A DNA stretch of 64,000 bases from Cricetomys ansorgei (GCA_026225945.1 JAMJFZ010003581.1:12373001-12437000); one strand, 5' to 3'; shown: positions 43,463 to 55,788, counted from the stretch's first letter. Numbers and translations are program-made. The notes: generated by a model not told the origin, from the sequence alone.

Positions 43463-43515
<53 letters not shown>
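43463..43515. repeat. (TATC)13 tetranucleotide microsatellite
   Basis: About 53 bp of perfect CTAT/TATC repeats. It opens a 'YLSI' repeat frame that is not a gene. Confidence 0.95.
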
Positions 43516-43799
43516 GCACAAAACTGTCAATGAATAAAACAGAAAAAAAATGACCTGCACCCTGGCCTCAGAAGAAAAAGGCAGAGTGGAATTGCTTGGG
43601 TCAGTCAACCTTTAGCTCATCCTAAGACGCTTATGTGACAGAAAATGTGGTTTTAAGCTAGTAAATCTTGTGTTTGTTTCATGGCTATAGCTGATGAGTA
43701 AAACCTTGTAACTAAGCAAATTATCTTAAGGAAACGGATACTTGTAAACTTACTGTAAACTGATACGTTCTAGTGTGGAAGCCATACTTTTTCTTATAA

Positions 43800-44195
43800 T
43801 TCCTCAATGCTGTGGTTGAATCGTGGTTTTCCCTTCAAACCTCATGTTGAAGCTTAACTGCAAATACCATAGCATTTAAAAGAATCGCATTGGGAGGGGA
43901 GGAAGTCACTGGGGCCAGGACTAGCTCAGCTGTAAAGGGCTGCAGGTTGAAGGGTGCACCCTTGCCTTCCTGTCCTTCCTACCAGATGAGGACACCTCTC
44001 CTCCTGCCAGAGAACGCAGCAACACGGCATTGCCTGAAAGCAGACAGCAGTCCTCCAGGCATTGCCTGAAAGCAGACAGCAGTCCTCCAGACCAGTACCT
44101 TGGTCTTTGATTTCCCGGTCTCTTAACCTATGAGAAATAGATTTCTGTTATTTTCAAATCACTCCATCTGTGATATTCTGAAGTAACAGAACAAA
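43800..44195 (+). mobile_element. old L1 (L1M-type) 3' UTR
   Basis: 'aaacctcatgttgaagctta', 'actgcaaataccatagcatt', 'gatgaggacacctctcctcc', 'accttggtctttgatttccc', 'atgagaaatagatttctgtt' and 'ccatctgtgatattctgaag' follow the order of the old mammalian L1 3' UTR that ends 'gtgagaaataaatttctgtt'. The polyadenylation signal is mutated to AATAGA. Confidence 0.7.
44026..44089 (+). repeat. perfect 32-bp tandem duplication
   Basis: The unit at 44026-44057, starting 'ggcattgcctgaaagcagac', is repeated without change at 44058-44089 inside the L1 3' UTR. Confidence 0.95.
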
Positions 44196-44243
44196 CGTCT
44201 TAAGACCCTCAAACAGCACCATTTGCTTTTCTTGAAGAATGTG

Positions 44244-44485
44244 GTGGCTAATCTTCATTGTCAGCTTGACTGGATTTAGAATCACCAGGGAGACACACCA
44301 AGGCATATCTATGAGGATGTTTCCAGAAAGGTTTCTCTGAGAGAGGAAGATGCCCCCCCCCAACTGTGGGCAGCACCATTCCCTGGGCTAGGCCCACAGA
44401 CTGAGTGAGAAGGAGGAAGGGAGTGGAACCCTATCGTTCATCTCTCTTGCTTGCTGGCTGTGGACACATTGGGCAGGCTGCTTAC
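44244..44485 (+). mobile_element. L1 3' UTR fragment (murid type)
   Basis: 'gtggctaatcttcattgtca', 'gcttgactggatttagaatc', 'accagggagacacacc', 'atgaggatgtttccagaaag' and 'ggcagcaccattccctgggc'. It stops before the polyadenylation part. Confidence 0.85.
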
Positions 44486-44760
44486 TCTCAGCTCTAAGGG
44501 GACACATAAAGGCAGTCAGTATGTTCTAGTCTCTAGAACACTAAGTTTGGTACAGGGGTAATCTTGACTCTCCAGTTGGTCTGATGGGATACAATGACAA
44601 ACTTTTCTTAACTTTTGGGGGTAGGACAAAATTTTTTTCACTGTGATTAATAACAGCTGCTGGGAGTACCTGAGGTCTCCAGCGGAGGGCTGGAGAACAA
44701 CTCCAACACAGAGGGAAATGGAAGTGGAGTAACGGAAAGGAACAGAAGTAGAGATAAAAG
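44486..44760. other. spacer, nothing recognised
   Basis: Covered on the minus strand by part of a 177-codon frame (44541-45074) that is discussed among the rejected items. Confidence 0.3.
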
Positions 44761-44761
44761 C

Positions 44762-44965
44762 CGAGACAGAAGTGGGGGGAGTAGCACACAGCTGCAATCC
44801 CAGAACACCAGAAACAGGGAGAGAAGGACTGTGAGCCCAGACTGACCTTGGCTACATAGTGACATCCTGTCCAAAATACTGAGAGCTGAGAGGGTCGGTG
44901 TATCTCAGGGGTAGAGGAGGGAGGGTGGGGAAGGCCCTGGACTCCTCTCCCAGGACACAAAAACA
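44762..44965 (+). mobile_element. B1-like plus ID-like SINE pair
   Basis: A B1-like part ('gtagcacacagctgcaatcc', 'cagaacaccagaaacaggga', 'gactgaccttggctacatag') is followed by an ID-like part ('gtgtatctcaggggtagagg', 'gaaggccctggactcc') and an A/C-rich tail. It could be two insertions or one composite SINE. Confidence 0.65.
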
Positions 44966-45009
44966 GCAACGGCACACAAAACAAGAACCAGAGCAAAACG
45001 ACAACAACC

Positions 45010-45062
45010 ACCACAGTGATGATTATGATGAAGATGATGATGATGATGACGATGACAGGAAG
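45010..45062. repeat. (GAT)n triplet tract
   Basis: 'gatgatgatgatgatgacga' and neighbours, about 50 bp, following the SINE tail. Confidence 0.9.
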
Positions 45063-45724
45063 AAAGAAAGCCAATAGTGTGATTTGAGCTGTGAGCTCCT
45101 GGGGTAACAGCCTGTAACCACTTTGCCTTGAACTTTTTGATTAGTATCTACATTTCGTTCTCTCTCTTTTTCTGCTTGTTTTGCTTAAGCCATGTTGAGC
45201 AGTATTTTCTCCCACCTGTAACTGAACTGTTTCTGAATTTTCGGACTGGAATGTGTGCAATACAAGACATCTTCCTCATTAACATGGGGAGAAGTAGGAG
45301 CAAGTGACAGTTGCTGTTCTTGGGCATTGGCTCTTGACAGGACAGAGCACAGGGTCGCAGCACCATCTTTCCATGTGTCGCTCCCTCCTCCATTCACCTC
45401 CCCCCGTGATTGCTTTGTCATGCATGGATATAAACTCTACAAGTCTTCCCACCACCCAACCCAACCAGGTTCATGCCCAGTACCTCTTCAGCCTCTGAGT
45501 CCTGGATTTGCCTTTAGTCTGTTCTGAGTTTAGTAAAGTCTCTGATGCCTGTACTTACTCTTGCGTTGCTTACTGACAGCACAGAAGATGTGATGGTGAC
45601 TCCTCAGGAAGCCCTGTGGGGTAATCCATCAGGCAGCATCCCCCCATCTCCCACGAAGCTCTGCAACACTCTCCTCTATATCTAGCTATATTGTTTTATT
45701 CTTCCAATCCTTTACAAAGTAATC
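45063..45724. other. single-copy sequence, no gene seen
   Basis: Five overlapping short frames on both strands at 45148-45527, no domain recognised. Confidence 0.3.
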
Positions 45725-45880
45725 AAAGCTCAGTCAGTCTCTCTGATGAGATTTCCTTATGTCTGAGTCAGGATAATAGTGTTTGCCTATTCGAGCTGTC
45801 ATGAGGAATCTGAGATGATCCATGGAGATGGACCACCCAAAGCACGGTCCATCATGGTGCGAATGCTCCTAGTGTCCAAC
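45725..45880 (+). mobile_element. MIR SINE remnant
   Basis: 'gtcaggataatagtgtttgc', 'gctgtcatgaggaatctgag' and 'atgatccatggagatg' match the MIR 3' half in order. Confidence 0.6.
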
Positions 45881-48208
45881 CCATCTGTTAGCTGTGACCC
45901 AGTATATTTAAAAGTAGTTGGCAAGTGATGTGTCGGCAGATACTGTGCTCCCTGCATCCTGCTCTTCTTTTCATTTGAATTCACAGAGAGAATTGTTGCC
46001 TTCCCAATGCACCTCTCGTCTCACACGTGCCATTCATTTGAGGAGCTAGCATTTTCCCCTTCATTGTCTACCACAGAAACAAAAAACACACGGGTGCCTC
46101 CTGCTAGCCCACTGTGGAAACATTTTCTGGGTATCATCAGCAACCAGCTTGAGGTTGGTACATCCAGAAGTGTTAGACAGTCTACAGCTCAGACGCCAAG
46201 ATACCCACAAAGGGTTCCATGACTGAATAAGAAACGTGAGTAACGAGTCTAACAAGAATGCACCATCTTCTGAGGGAATATTCTAGAGTGTTTTTAAGCT
46301 CATGTACATGCTGATTCTGCAAGGGACAAGAAGGGGACGGATTATGCAGCGCTCCCCTCAACCCTGTCCCCAGCACATTAGCATTGGATGTTTGGATTCG
46401 GGGGATCCTTTTCTGTAACCCAGAGAACATTCCCAGGGCAATACTGGCTTAGTGTTTTAATTAGATAATTTACATTATATCTCTCTCGTCCCAGGAGAGT
46501 CCCATGTGTTTCTCCTAGTCATAGTGTCTTCTGCTCCATCTTGGTTAGGCTCTGCTGATAAGTAGTCATTATCTCAGTGGTCAAGCACAGTAGGAAGTCA
46601 GCCAAAAAGGACAGTGATTCATCCCAGTGTGTGCTGATGAGTGCTTGAGATAGGTTCAATTGACCTCTGATGCTAAGAAAAAAAAAAAAGACAAATCAAG
46701 AGAAAGAGAATCCCTATTGTTCCCTGAGACTTCCCTCCCGACTGGGTATGTGGGACTTAGTAGGGTCTTTAAAGAACATCAGGTGGAAAAATAACTTTTC
46801 ATTGTAAGGACACATCTACATGTGCTTGCCGGAAGCCATTGGATTTCTATGGTTTATATGTTTCTGATTTACTGGGGGAAAGAAAATGGGCTGGATAATT
46901 TAGACCAGACCAGAAGACGGACCGTTTGCAGTCCTTCACCATCACTGATACAGGATTCAAGAAGTTACCATTACTCATATAGGGCTTCCCTCCTCTTAAG
47001 TAGAAGTTGCTAATGTTAGTTTCCTTCTCTGGGGCCTTCATGCATCATCATTCAGATACTGTAACCATTTTCTTCATGCCATATCGCTACCTCTGGACCA
47101 CTCTATATTTAAATTAAATTAGTGGTGAGGATTATTGCCCCTCCCTTACTTTTCCTTTCATCAGTCTTTGCATTCTTCTCTTCAACAAAAAGGATATGAC
47201 TTTTAAAAGGCTGTTTCTTTACACGCGTATTTAGTTCGGTAAGTGGAAGACAGCCTCTGTACTGCGCCTTTTCATTCACTTGTAAAGCGACACCGGCTTT
47301 ATAACAGAAACACAGCCTTTCCGGTGGCGTGTGAACAAGGCGCACTCTTCCTGGATTGCTTCTGTCTTATCCCTGAGGATTTAACTCCAGAGCCCTCCCA
47401 GTACAGAGTTCTGCGAGAACTGCAGGACAGGCATGGGTGCCAGCAATCGCTGTAGGGATTATTTACTGGTAGGCATCACCTTTTTGGCTGGGCAAATGAT
47501 CGATGGAGTATGGAGCTATGCCGCTAGCTACGGTTGCCTGAACTGAAGAGTGTTAAGTCATATTTTGCCTCCCAGCCCTGTGTCTTCAGGAGAAGCAGGT
47601 CTATATCGGGTGGAGCTTCAGTCTCCGAATAGTTTCAGACTTGCCTAGGTGTCCGTGGATGAACCTGCCTGAGTGGGATGTTTAGACAGGAGTTTACAAC
47701 TCATCTGATTCCATCTCTCGTTCACTCCCTTCACTGATATTTAGCTCCATCCTCTCCACTGTAGTGTTAAAGTACAGTAGTTCTGAGTGGATGCTAATGG
47801 CCGCACCTCTCAGAAGTTAGATATTTGACTGAGCCGCACACTGCTTAACATTCTCTGAGTGTAAGAATGGGACTTAAAGACGACACAGGTACTCACTGTG
47901 CAGGTCCTGTTATCATGGTAATACTGGAATACAGTGTGGTGGATGACAGCCCTTGATGGAATGTCTAGTGGAGCCACGAATGTGTCCTCTATGGTGAAAA
48001 CTAGCTTCATGGGCTAACAATGGCTTTCCCAAGGTTTTTTGTACCTTGTCATGCTGTGCAGCTTGCCCTTAACCACACGTGGCTAAGAAAAACAAGTTTC
48101 GGTTGGATTTAAGTATGACATCCCTTCTTCCATTTCCACAAACAAGAAGCAGATGCCCAGAGTCTCTAGGTAATAGTAGGCTTTAATAACATCGCCATAC
48201 ATTGGGTT
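45881..48208. other. 2.3 kb single-copy sequence, no gene seen
   Basis: A13 run at about 46678. No repeat family or coding exon recognised. Confidence 0.4.
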
Positions 48209-48364
48209 AATTAATTGACACTGACAGTAGTACTAATAATAGCAATAATCACAATAAACTTTGACCAAGTGTTTACCAGCCATTAATGTTTTGTGTGGAT
48301 TACTTCATGGAACCCTCAGATCCCTGTGTGGAAGGTCAGTGAGTTCTTTTTATTTTAGGCCACC
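48209..48364 (-). mobile_element. MIR SINE remnant
   Basis: 'gtagtactaataatagcaat', 'gaccaagtgtttaccagcca' and 'ggattacttcatggaaccct' fit the reversed MIR 3' half (aatagctaac ... actcatttaatcctcac). Confidence 0.5.
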
Positions 48365-48944
48365 CAGATGTTCTCTCCCTTCCTGTCGGTAAAAGTCTCC
48401 AGATTTCATTACTCCCTGTGAATTCCACAGGGCTATGGGGAAGTGGTTCCTGTGCTTGTCTGTACAGATGGGTGCTGATAGACTTAAGCCAAGCTCGCTG
48501 CTCCCCTGGCAATAGTGTTTAGTTCAGGGATGATCATGTGATTTGGAATAATTAGATGTCAAGTGAAATTTTCTGGGGAGATTCTGGGTCTTCCGTGGAG
48601 GTTTTGCAAGGATAATACTCCTTGTCAATAATAACTCTGCCTGTGGAAGTTGCCGAGGGGTAGTCACGCTTGGACAAAAATAGCAACAAAGAAACTAATA
48701 AAGAAAAATAAATACATTGGAACTTTGGGGATTTCACTGAAGACCTGTGTTAAGGCTCAACTGAAGTCAAAGCTACTTTTGGGTTTTCTGCCAGTCATGC
48801 CCCTTCAGCATTGGGTCCTCCGGTCCTGCTAACCAGAGAATTTCAAATAGATTCTAAGACCAAAAGTCTTTATTTTCACTCAGGGGAACGAGCTGAGAGT
48901 GTTTGAACATGTTCTCAATTTAGTTGGCAAAGTAAGTGGGTGGG
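48365..48944. other. single-copy sequence, no gene seen
   Basis: No recognised repeat or gene. Confidence 0.3.
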
Positions 48945-49266
48945 TGGTAGATGTGATGGTTATTGCTCATAGCCAATCAGGAGAGGTGACACACCTCTGG
49001 GCATGGCGGTGAAGGCCATGCCCCAGACTAATGTAGACCCATCCTAAACACGATATGGATGCCTGCCCTGAATAAAAGGGAGACAAGCAGCAAGAAAGCC
49101 CAGTGGTCTCTAGAGTTCAGCTCCTGACTGTGGATACAATGGAGCCAGCCGCCTTGCCCTCCCGCCATCGTGAAGAATTTTATCCCCTCGAACTGTGATC
49201 CAAAACTAGGCCCTTCTTTCTTGAAGTTGCCTTTGTTGGGTATTTTGAGAAAAGGAACTAGTAAGA
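48945..49266 (+). mobile_element. L1 3' end fragment (murid type)
   Basis: 'gacacacctctgggcatggc', 'gcctgccctgaataaaaggg', 'agttcagctcctgactgtgg', 'gaacaatggagccagccgcc'-like order, 'tttatcccctcgaactgtga' and 'ttgcctttgttgggtatttt' ending 'aaaggaactagtaagaca'. The middle is shortened. Confidence 0.85.
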
Positions 49267-49885
49267 CATCAGGGATTTTGATCCCAGAGGCTTGGTTATA
49301 AAATCCATGTTGCTACCCTGCGAATGGGGAAGATGCTGTAACACCGAAGGGTTGAGCGCTGGGGAATAACGGCTTCCTTCTGCTTCTTACTCCTGATGGA
49401 ATGCAAATTTAATTTGTGAAGAGTGTGTTAAAATTTTGTTTGAAATCTTGGGCCATACACCCTTTGTTTTCTATAACTTTCTATATCTGCATTCTGGGGT
49501 AGTTATGGGAGCCAAAACTTATTACTGGAGAAGGCATTATAAATTACCTTGTTATGAATTCATCACATGGAGATTTTTAGCACTATGTTTTTGGAATGGA
49601 ATTGAAATATATCCTCAAATCATAATGTAAGATGATTAAAATATGCGTGTTTGAACTTCAGAGTAGTTAGTTGGAGGTGTGAGCTCCCTAGGGAAGTAGG
49701 ATGTACAATTGACTTTGACCTCTTATGCTCTAAGTTCAGGATCATATACTCATTCATTATGTAATTACTATATGTTATATAGTCATATATATTAACCATA
49801 GATACATACAACACATACATTCATAGGAACAGTAGATGTGATTTTTTTTTAAAGATCAACTGAACAAAAATTAAATGATTTAGCC
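49267..49885. other. AT-rich single-copy sequence
   Basis: Nothing recognised apart from a T10 run near 49842. Confidence 0.3.
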
Positions 49886-49995
49886 TCTGGAGGTAGAGGC
49901 AGGCAGATCTTTGTGAGTTAAAGGCCAGTCTGGTCTACATAGTGAGTTTCAGAGCAGCTGGGGCTACCAAAAGAGAAAGAAAGAAAACAGAAAAC
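49886..49995 (+). mobile_element. B1 SINE, 5'-truncated
   Basis: 'ggaggtagaggcaggcagat', 'ctttgtgagttaaaggccag', 'tctggtctacatagtgagtt' and an AAAG-rich tail. Confidence 0.85.
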
Positions 49996-50469
49996 AAAGA
50001 AGATCGATAAACAAATGATTGGTCCAAAATGGTTCCCACAAAGTGGAAGATAATCCCTACTATATAAGACATTCTTGCTGCATGGGGTATGTTACAAAGG
50101 GACACATTGGAAAGACCATTTCAAATTAATTGTTAGAATATTACTAGAATGATCCGTGTTTTGTTCTTCTCACTTAGACTGGGGGAGAAACAAAGAAATG
50201 GTTCTTGAAAATATATAGTTTTCATCCTTCAATAACTTGGTAACTTTTTAGCAGTCAATTAAAAATTAATCTTGCCACGAGGGAAAGAATGTGCAAAATA
50301 TAATAATGTACATGTATGAAAATTTTGTAATGAAACCAATTATTTTGCATGCTAACTTAAAAAAAATTAAGTGAAAAAGTTAATCTCACAAAGTCTATAT
50401 AATATAGACCCCAGTCTAAGTGGCAGACAATAGAAAGGACTTAAAACTTCTTTAAAACTGAAATGTAAT
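49996..50469. other. AT-rich single-copy sequence
   Basis: Nothing recognised. Confidence 0.3.
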
Positions 50470-50905
50470 TACATCTGTTCCCCTTTTCCTTTCCTCTCTC
50501 CAGCCCTTCCCATGTACCTCCACTTGTTCTCGCTCAAATTCATGGACCCCTTTTCTTTAACTCTTTATATGTGTCATATGTATTCCTAGACATAGAAATA
50601 CAACTTTTCAGTCTGTATAATGTTGCTTGTGTGTAGTTTATGATTCTAGCCCCGACCACTTGGTACTGGATCATCAAAGGGGGGCTCGTCCCTGGAAACC
50701 ACAACTCTCACGCTCCGTGCTCTTTAATTGCTTGCAGTTCTTGTCTAAGGGTGAGACCCCATGAGATTTCCTCCTCTGGATGAGCATGTGCATTGGAGTT
50801 TTCATTGTTTGGGGTTTTGTAGGTAGCAATGTTCATATGCAAAGACTTTTGATGTGAACTGTTTACAAATACTAACTCCCTCACTAAAGACATGGACAAA
50901 CCTCA
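50470..50905. mobile_element. L1-related 3' UTR fragment
   Basis: 'ctcaaattcatggacccctt', 'cagtctgtataatgttgctt', 'ccgaccacttggtactggat' and 'attgcttgcagttcttgtct' are words of a very common murid interspersed repeat that I associate with L1 (Lx) 3' UTRs. Orientation left open. Confidence 0.6.
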
Positions 50906-52610
50906 GGCAGCTTTTTTTTTCCAATTTTAGTGAGCATTAAAACAGAAAAGTTGTTAAAATCACATATCCTTTCCCCACCCCGTATCCTCTCAATCAGAAT
51001 ATCTGGAACCAGAGCCTGGAAATCTGCACACTCTTCCTTATGACCATTCTATTGCAGGTCACCCAGGAGTCATAGTTTGTAAAAGATACCTCCAGGAAAG
51101 ATGTCGAAATCCAAGACCTGGGTAAAATGATTTAGCTCAGTGTCCAGGTTCTAAAGATGTGAGAAATCACATCAATTATTCAGATAATCATGCGTGGGAG
51201 TGATTTTCTTTAAATAATGTTCTAATTCTTGGATGGCTTTAGTTATAGCAATTAATGATAAGTGACTATTTAAAATAATTGTTTAATAAACGGTTCCATT
51301 TTAAAATGTAAGAGCAATAGGGTGGTTAAGAGAAATACATATTTTCTGTGATTTATTGAATCATATTATGGGATGCCTTGACTGCTCAGACTGTGGCCCT
51401 GTCTGATTTGAGCACCATGGAGCAGTTCGCTTCCATTGGAAAGAAATCAATGCCCAGAAGGAAAAGGTTTTGTTTTGAGTATTAACCTCCCCAACCTTGA
51501 GGTCTCTGCCTAGTGATTGTGCACACAAAGGGTTCCCATTTCTCTTAATAGTGTAGGAGGGGCTGGGTTCTTAGAAGCTGTGGCATTTTAGTAACTTTCA
51601 GCCGACTACAATAGATTTCTCATAAAATTCTATGCAAACTGCCAGAATGTTCATTATTCCATAGGCAAGAATAAGCCTAAGTAATAACACTGAGGTAAAT
51701 AATCATCCTGTAAACTCTATCACCGAGTTCACCATGAGGTCATGTGTTCTGAACATCTGGCTGAATGACTCAACTGTGAATTTTCAAGGTCTTCTGAAGA
51801 AGGGTGAGAGCTGCCTGCGATCTTTAGGATTCTTGCCTCTGGGTGAAAACACCTGAAGCAGTCAGTTGGCGTAAACAGAAAATTGGCCTGCGGGTGCTAA
51901 AGATGATCAGAAACCTACCTCCCTTACCTAGTTTCGAGAAGTAGTGATGGCAGCAAACTCTTCTGTCACCAGGGTCCTATGTGATTGGTAGAAGATTATA
52001 TAATGGCTGTGCACCCTCACTGGCCAGGCAGCTTCCAGTGAAGCTATGATTTACCTAGTAATAGGTCCCATCAAGGTGGGATTCTCCACTTTCTCAGCCT
52101 CACTTGGAATTGGCCACCACCTCAGGTCATGAGTTACAGGGAACTCTGGACTTGGCATTTTGTGCTCTTAGCACACCAGACATTTGCTGGCACTTGCCAG
52201 TATCCTTGACATCCATGTATTGTCGTCATGTGAAGGACTTCACCGGAATCAGGAACTGCAGAGGAAGAAGCCGCAGAGCTGGGATCTCAGCTGTACTGCA
52301 GTGGGGTGAAGCCTTAGCTCCAGTGTGGCTCCACGAGGATGATGTTTATTGATTGATATCAGCTAAGGATTAGTTTAGTGGGACTGGCTCGGAAGTTTAA
52401 CTAATGAAAAGGGTTAACTGCCCCCTGCCCCATCCCTTTGTTCTATTGCACCGAAGATTCTGATTGGGGTTTCTTACTGCCCTCACAGAGGTTCTACACT
52501 TACAAAGCCCCACTGTTGCCAGCTTTCATCACTGAACTATACATCCTGGAGACACTTCAGGATGTAGAGCTTTGCCCTGGTCTGTGCATCTGTGTGCGTG
52601 TGCATGGGTG
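50906..52610. other. 1.7 kb single-copy sequence, no gene seen
   Basis: No recognised repeat. 51001-51060 has a faint old-repeat look. The frame 52104-52352 (+) is not recognised. Confidence 0.35.
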
Positions 52611-52613
52611 CAC

Positions 52614-52655
<42 letters not shown>
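52611..52655. repeat. (CG)9 joined to (TG)13
   Basis: 'cacgcgcgcgcgcgcgcg' changes directly to a TG run, giving about 45 bp of alternating purine-pyrimidine. Confidence 0.95.
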
Positions 52656-52661
<6 letters not shown>

Positions 52662-52955
52662 TAGTTGCCTGTGTGCCTGTGTGCTTGTGTGCAGGTGTGC
52701 TTGCCCACATGGATGCAGGGATTGCCCTCTGAGATGTCTTTCCCAATTTCTTCTTCACCTTACCTGTTGAAATAGGGCCTCACCCAGATTCTGGAGCTCT
52801 TGTTTCCATTAGACTGGCTGGCCAGTGAGCCCTGGGATCTGCTGCCTCTATCTTTCCACACTGGAGTTAAGGCATATGCCCCTCATGCCCAATTCTTTCG
52901 GTGGATTTCGGGGATGCAGACTCATCCTCACGCTTGCAGGACAGTCTCTTTCCGC
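52656..52955 (-). mobile_element. B4/RSINE-type composite SINE
   Basis: Reversed: 'gtgaaatagggcctcaccca'-type opening, 'agactggctggccagtgagc', 'cctgggatctgctgcctcta' and 'gactcatcctcacgcttgca'. The GT/CG tract sits on its 3' side. The 128-codon frame at 52825-53211 starts in the SINE and is not a gene. Confidence 0.7.
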
Positions 52956-55462
52956 CCTGAATTGTCTTTCCAGACCCGCCCTGGTCTTTCTAATGATGGG
53001 ACTATTTTACAGGGCAGAGCAGGAACAAAGTTCATCTAAGGGCTCCCTAGGGAGATCAGCATCTGGCCTCTTTCCAATTGTGATATTTCTAAAATTCTGC
53101 AATACATCATGTGAACATTTGAGATTATATGCAGAGGATAAATCTTTAAAAGCTAAGTTGAAGGGGAACGTGTGTCTTTTGTGTTGTGGTATTTTGAAAA
53201 TGACTCACTGATGGGTTGTCTTCTTAATGCGTTTGAGTTCTGGGGCTGACACACCATCAGAATGTTCTCTCCTGAACTGAATTTTGTACCAGAGAAGGTG
53301 GAGCTGTTGCAGCAGAATTAGGGGGCAGATTCAAGCTGACTCATCAAACAGAGGAGAGAGGGTAGAGGCTTGGGGAGAAGCAGGGAGGGACTGATGTAGG
53401 CAAGGAGACAACTGGAGGCTTGCCAAAAACAACACCCTTTCATCATTTGGGGGAAGCAAATTCTAGGAGGCATCATGAGCACTGTGGTGATCAAACAGGC
53501 GGAGGATAAGAGCAAACTGTGCCCTAGGTAAAGCGAGTCCCTGGCAGTAGAGGGACTAATTAAGAGAGCAGAGAGACTCTGCTCAGCTCTCACATATGGA
53601 GTTACTCTTACTTTAAATAGGTTAAAGATTCATTACAAATTATGATTTTTCTCCCTGAGTGCCCTTTGATAACAATAGATTTTTTTTTTTGTTCTCCTCC
53701 AAATTGCATACAATCAGAAGAGAAGGAGAGGCTCAAAGAATCTCTTTCCCTAACTCAGGAACTCCCTTTCTAGTATGGCACTTCCAAGTGGTCTTCCTGG
53801 GCTCTTCTTTAGGTTGGAGGCACATTCCTAAAGTGACTTGTGAGGGCGTCTCTGTCCCCAGGTACCGTAGGGAGGGCTGTAAACCGGGGCAGGTACATCC
53901 GTAAAGGGCCAGCAGCTCATCTGTCCTTGGTGTTTGTGACCTTGACTCTTGACCCATGTCTGCTTTCCTTACTAACTCACCTGCCTTGGCTTTACAGATC
54001 ACACTCTCAGAGTTTTAGTAGTCTGACTTGAAGTGTTTCTTCAATGGAGAGCAGATGTCTCTGAAACCGGGTGGTTGTAAAGTTGAGGTGTCGGTAACAA
54101 GGACATCTATTGTGATTATAAACTCCATAATCTTACAAGAGTCACATTTATCCTCTGCCTTTGCTTTATCCACTGGAAAGAATAGAGGAAAACACGCTAT
54201 ACAGAAATGGGGTATTTTAAGGGGTAGAAACATAAATATAATTGAGGGCTCTACAATTCAGGTGGGATTAATCAAAGACCTGCTTTTAAAGACCAAACAG
54301 CTTTTCTACTTGTTAAAATACACATTTGCTGCAACATGTCCTTGGCTATTTATTATGGTATTTTCCCTCTCTGAGTTAGATCCGGGAATAGATAGGATCT
54401 AGAAATAGATTGTTAGGAGATTCTTCCAAATCAGCTTTAGGTCCTAAGAACTAGAAATCTTATGCCAGGGTAATCCTGGACTGTGCACGAAGGGAACAGT
54501 CTAGAATGCGTATTTTCATCGCCACGTGTCTGAACTTCCTGCCTAACACGAGTGCGTCCACACACACTAGGACAGCATCAAGTTAGAGGTACCTGCCACA
54601 AGTTTGCATTCGTCACCTTCCAAATGGAATAAAACGATTGAATTTTACCTTGAGTTGTCTGGTTAGAATAGTCAAATTGTAGCCCAGGTTGTGCTGTGCT
54701 GGGAATAAGACTCCTGGATAGCTTGGCCCCAAAGCTTGATCACATGAAGAAGTCAGAGTGGGACAGAGACTCCAAGTGGAGAAACAAGACAGACTTAGCC
54801 TGTCATTGCCCGTACGAATGATCAAATTAAAACTTTTTATTCAGTGGACAATGTTTCGTCTGAGCTCTTTAATGGAGCCCTAGTGCACGTCAAACAGCTT
54901 AGAGTTGTGTCAGCTTCCATTACACTTCCTTGCTCCATTTTCTCTCCTTTTCCAAATCTGGATGCTATGGAAACTGGGTCACCAGTTCCCAGCATGGCAT
55001 CCTGTCCATCAGAGGTGCTGGACCAAGTTTGTGAAAATGCATGGAACTTGAAGACAAGCTGCTCTAGTTAGCTTTAGTGTCGTTGGTGTAAAATATTGAC
55101 CCAAATGAGATCTACACTTTTCAAGTGTCAGATAGACTGGCAATATTCAAAAGTGTCTGTGAAGATTGCTTTTGGAAATGTTACTTGAAGGGCTTGGTTG
55201 GCTCCCACACAAATGCAGCTGTTATGGTGACAGGGGGCAAAGTAGAATCACCTGATGAGCAGGGAGGTGATCTGAAGGAGCCTTCATATCTGTTCATCTA
55301 TTATGATGGATTGTGGCTTGCCTGCCTGGCTGGTGAACTTTCCTAGAGCTTTGGGATATAAACTAAGGGAGCTTCATTTTCTTTCAAATGTCTCTGTCTC
55401 TGTGTGTCTGTGCAGCATTTCCTGGTCAGAACTGACAACACTGGCAGACTTCCTTCTTCTTA
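52956..55462. other. 2.5 kb single-copy sequence, no gene seen
   Basis: The largest frame, 54028-54402 (+, 124 codons), has no known domain, no splice-like borders and is AT-rich in its second half. No repeat recognised. Confidence 0.4.
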
Positions 55463-55598
55463 GCCAGTGATTGTCAAGGTGTGGTCTCTAGGGCAGCAGC
55501 AGCAGCGTGTCTGGGAACCTATAAGACACTATGGGGTAGAACCCAGAAATCTGTGCATTAACAAGCCCTCTGGGTGATTACGCCTTCCCTCAGTACTG
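55463..55598. mobile_element. MER5A-like hAT-Charlie transposon remnant
   Basis: 'gattgtcaaggtgtggtctc', 'agcagcagcagcagcgtgtc', 'tgggaacctataagaca', 'acccagaaatctgtgcatta' and 'acaagccctctgggtgatta' follow the MER5 order (ctcaaagtgtggtc ... tgggaacttgtta ... caagccctccaggtgat). The terminal inverted repeats are worn. Confidence 0.65.
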
Positions 55599-55668
55599 GA
55601 AACTGAACCTAGAACTGAATGCACGTTAGACAGGTGCTCTACCATTGAGCTCTGTCCACAGCCATGTT
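55599..55668 (-). mobile_element. ID-type SINE
   Basis: 'cagtactggaaactgaacct' and 'gacaggtgctctaccattga' followed by 'gctctgtccacagcca' is the reversed ID core. Confidence 0.6.
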
Positions 55669-55677
55669 GTATGAGTA

Positions 55678-55788
55678 TGTGCACGTGTGTGTTATACATA
55701 CCTGTCAGTGTAGGTGTATAAATGTGTGCATATAGAAGCCAGAGGTAGATATTGAATGCCTTTGCTTGATCATTCTCTACAGTTATTA
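55678..55788 (-). mobile_element. B4/B3-type SINE fragment
   Basis: 'tgtgcatatagaagccagag' and 'gtagatattgaatgcctttg' with a GT-rich left side. The tRNA-like head is missing. Confidence 0.5.

Noticed and set aside
52825..53211. 128-codon plus-strand frame
   Set aside because: The first half lies in a reversed B4-type SINE; no domain in the rest.
54028..54402. 124-codon plus-strand frame
   Set aside because: Not repeat-derived as far as I can see, but it matches no protein I know. A competing minus frame overlaps it, and no flanking exon signals are seen. Left as non-coding.
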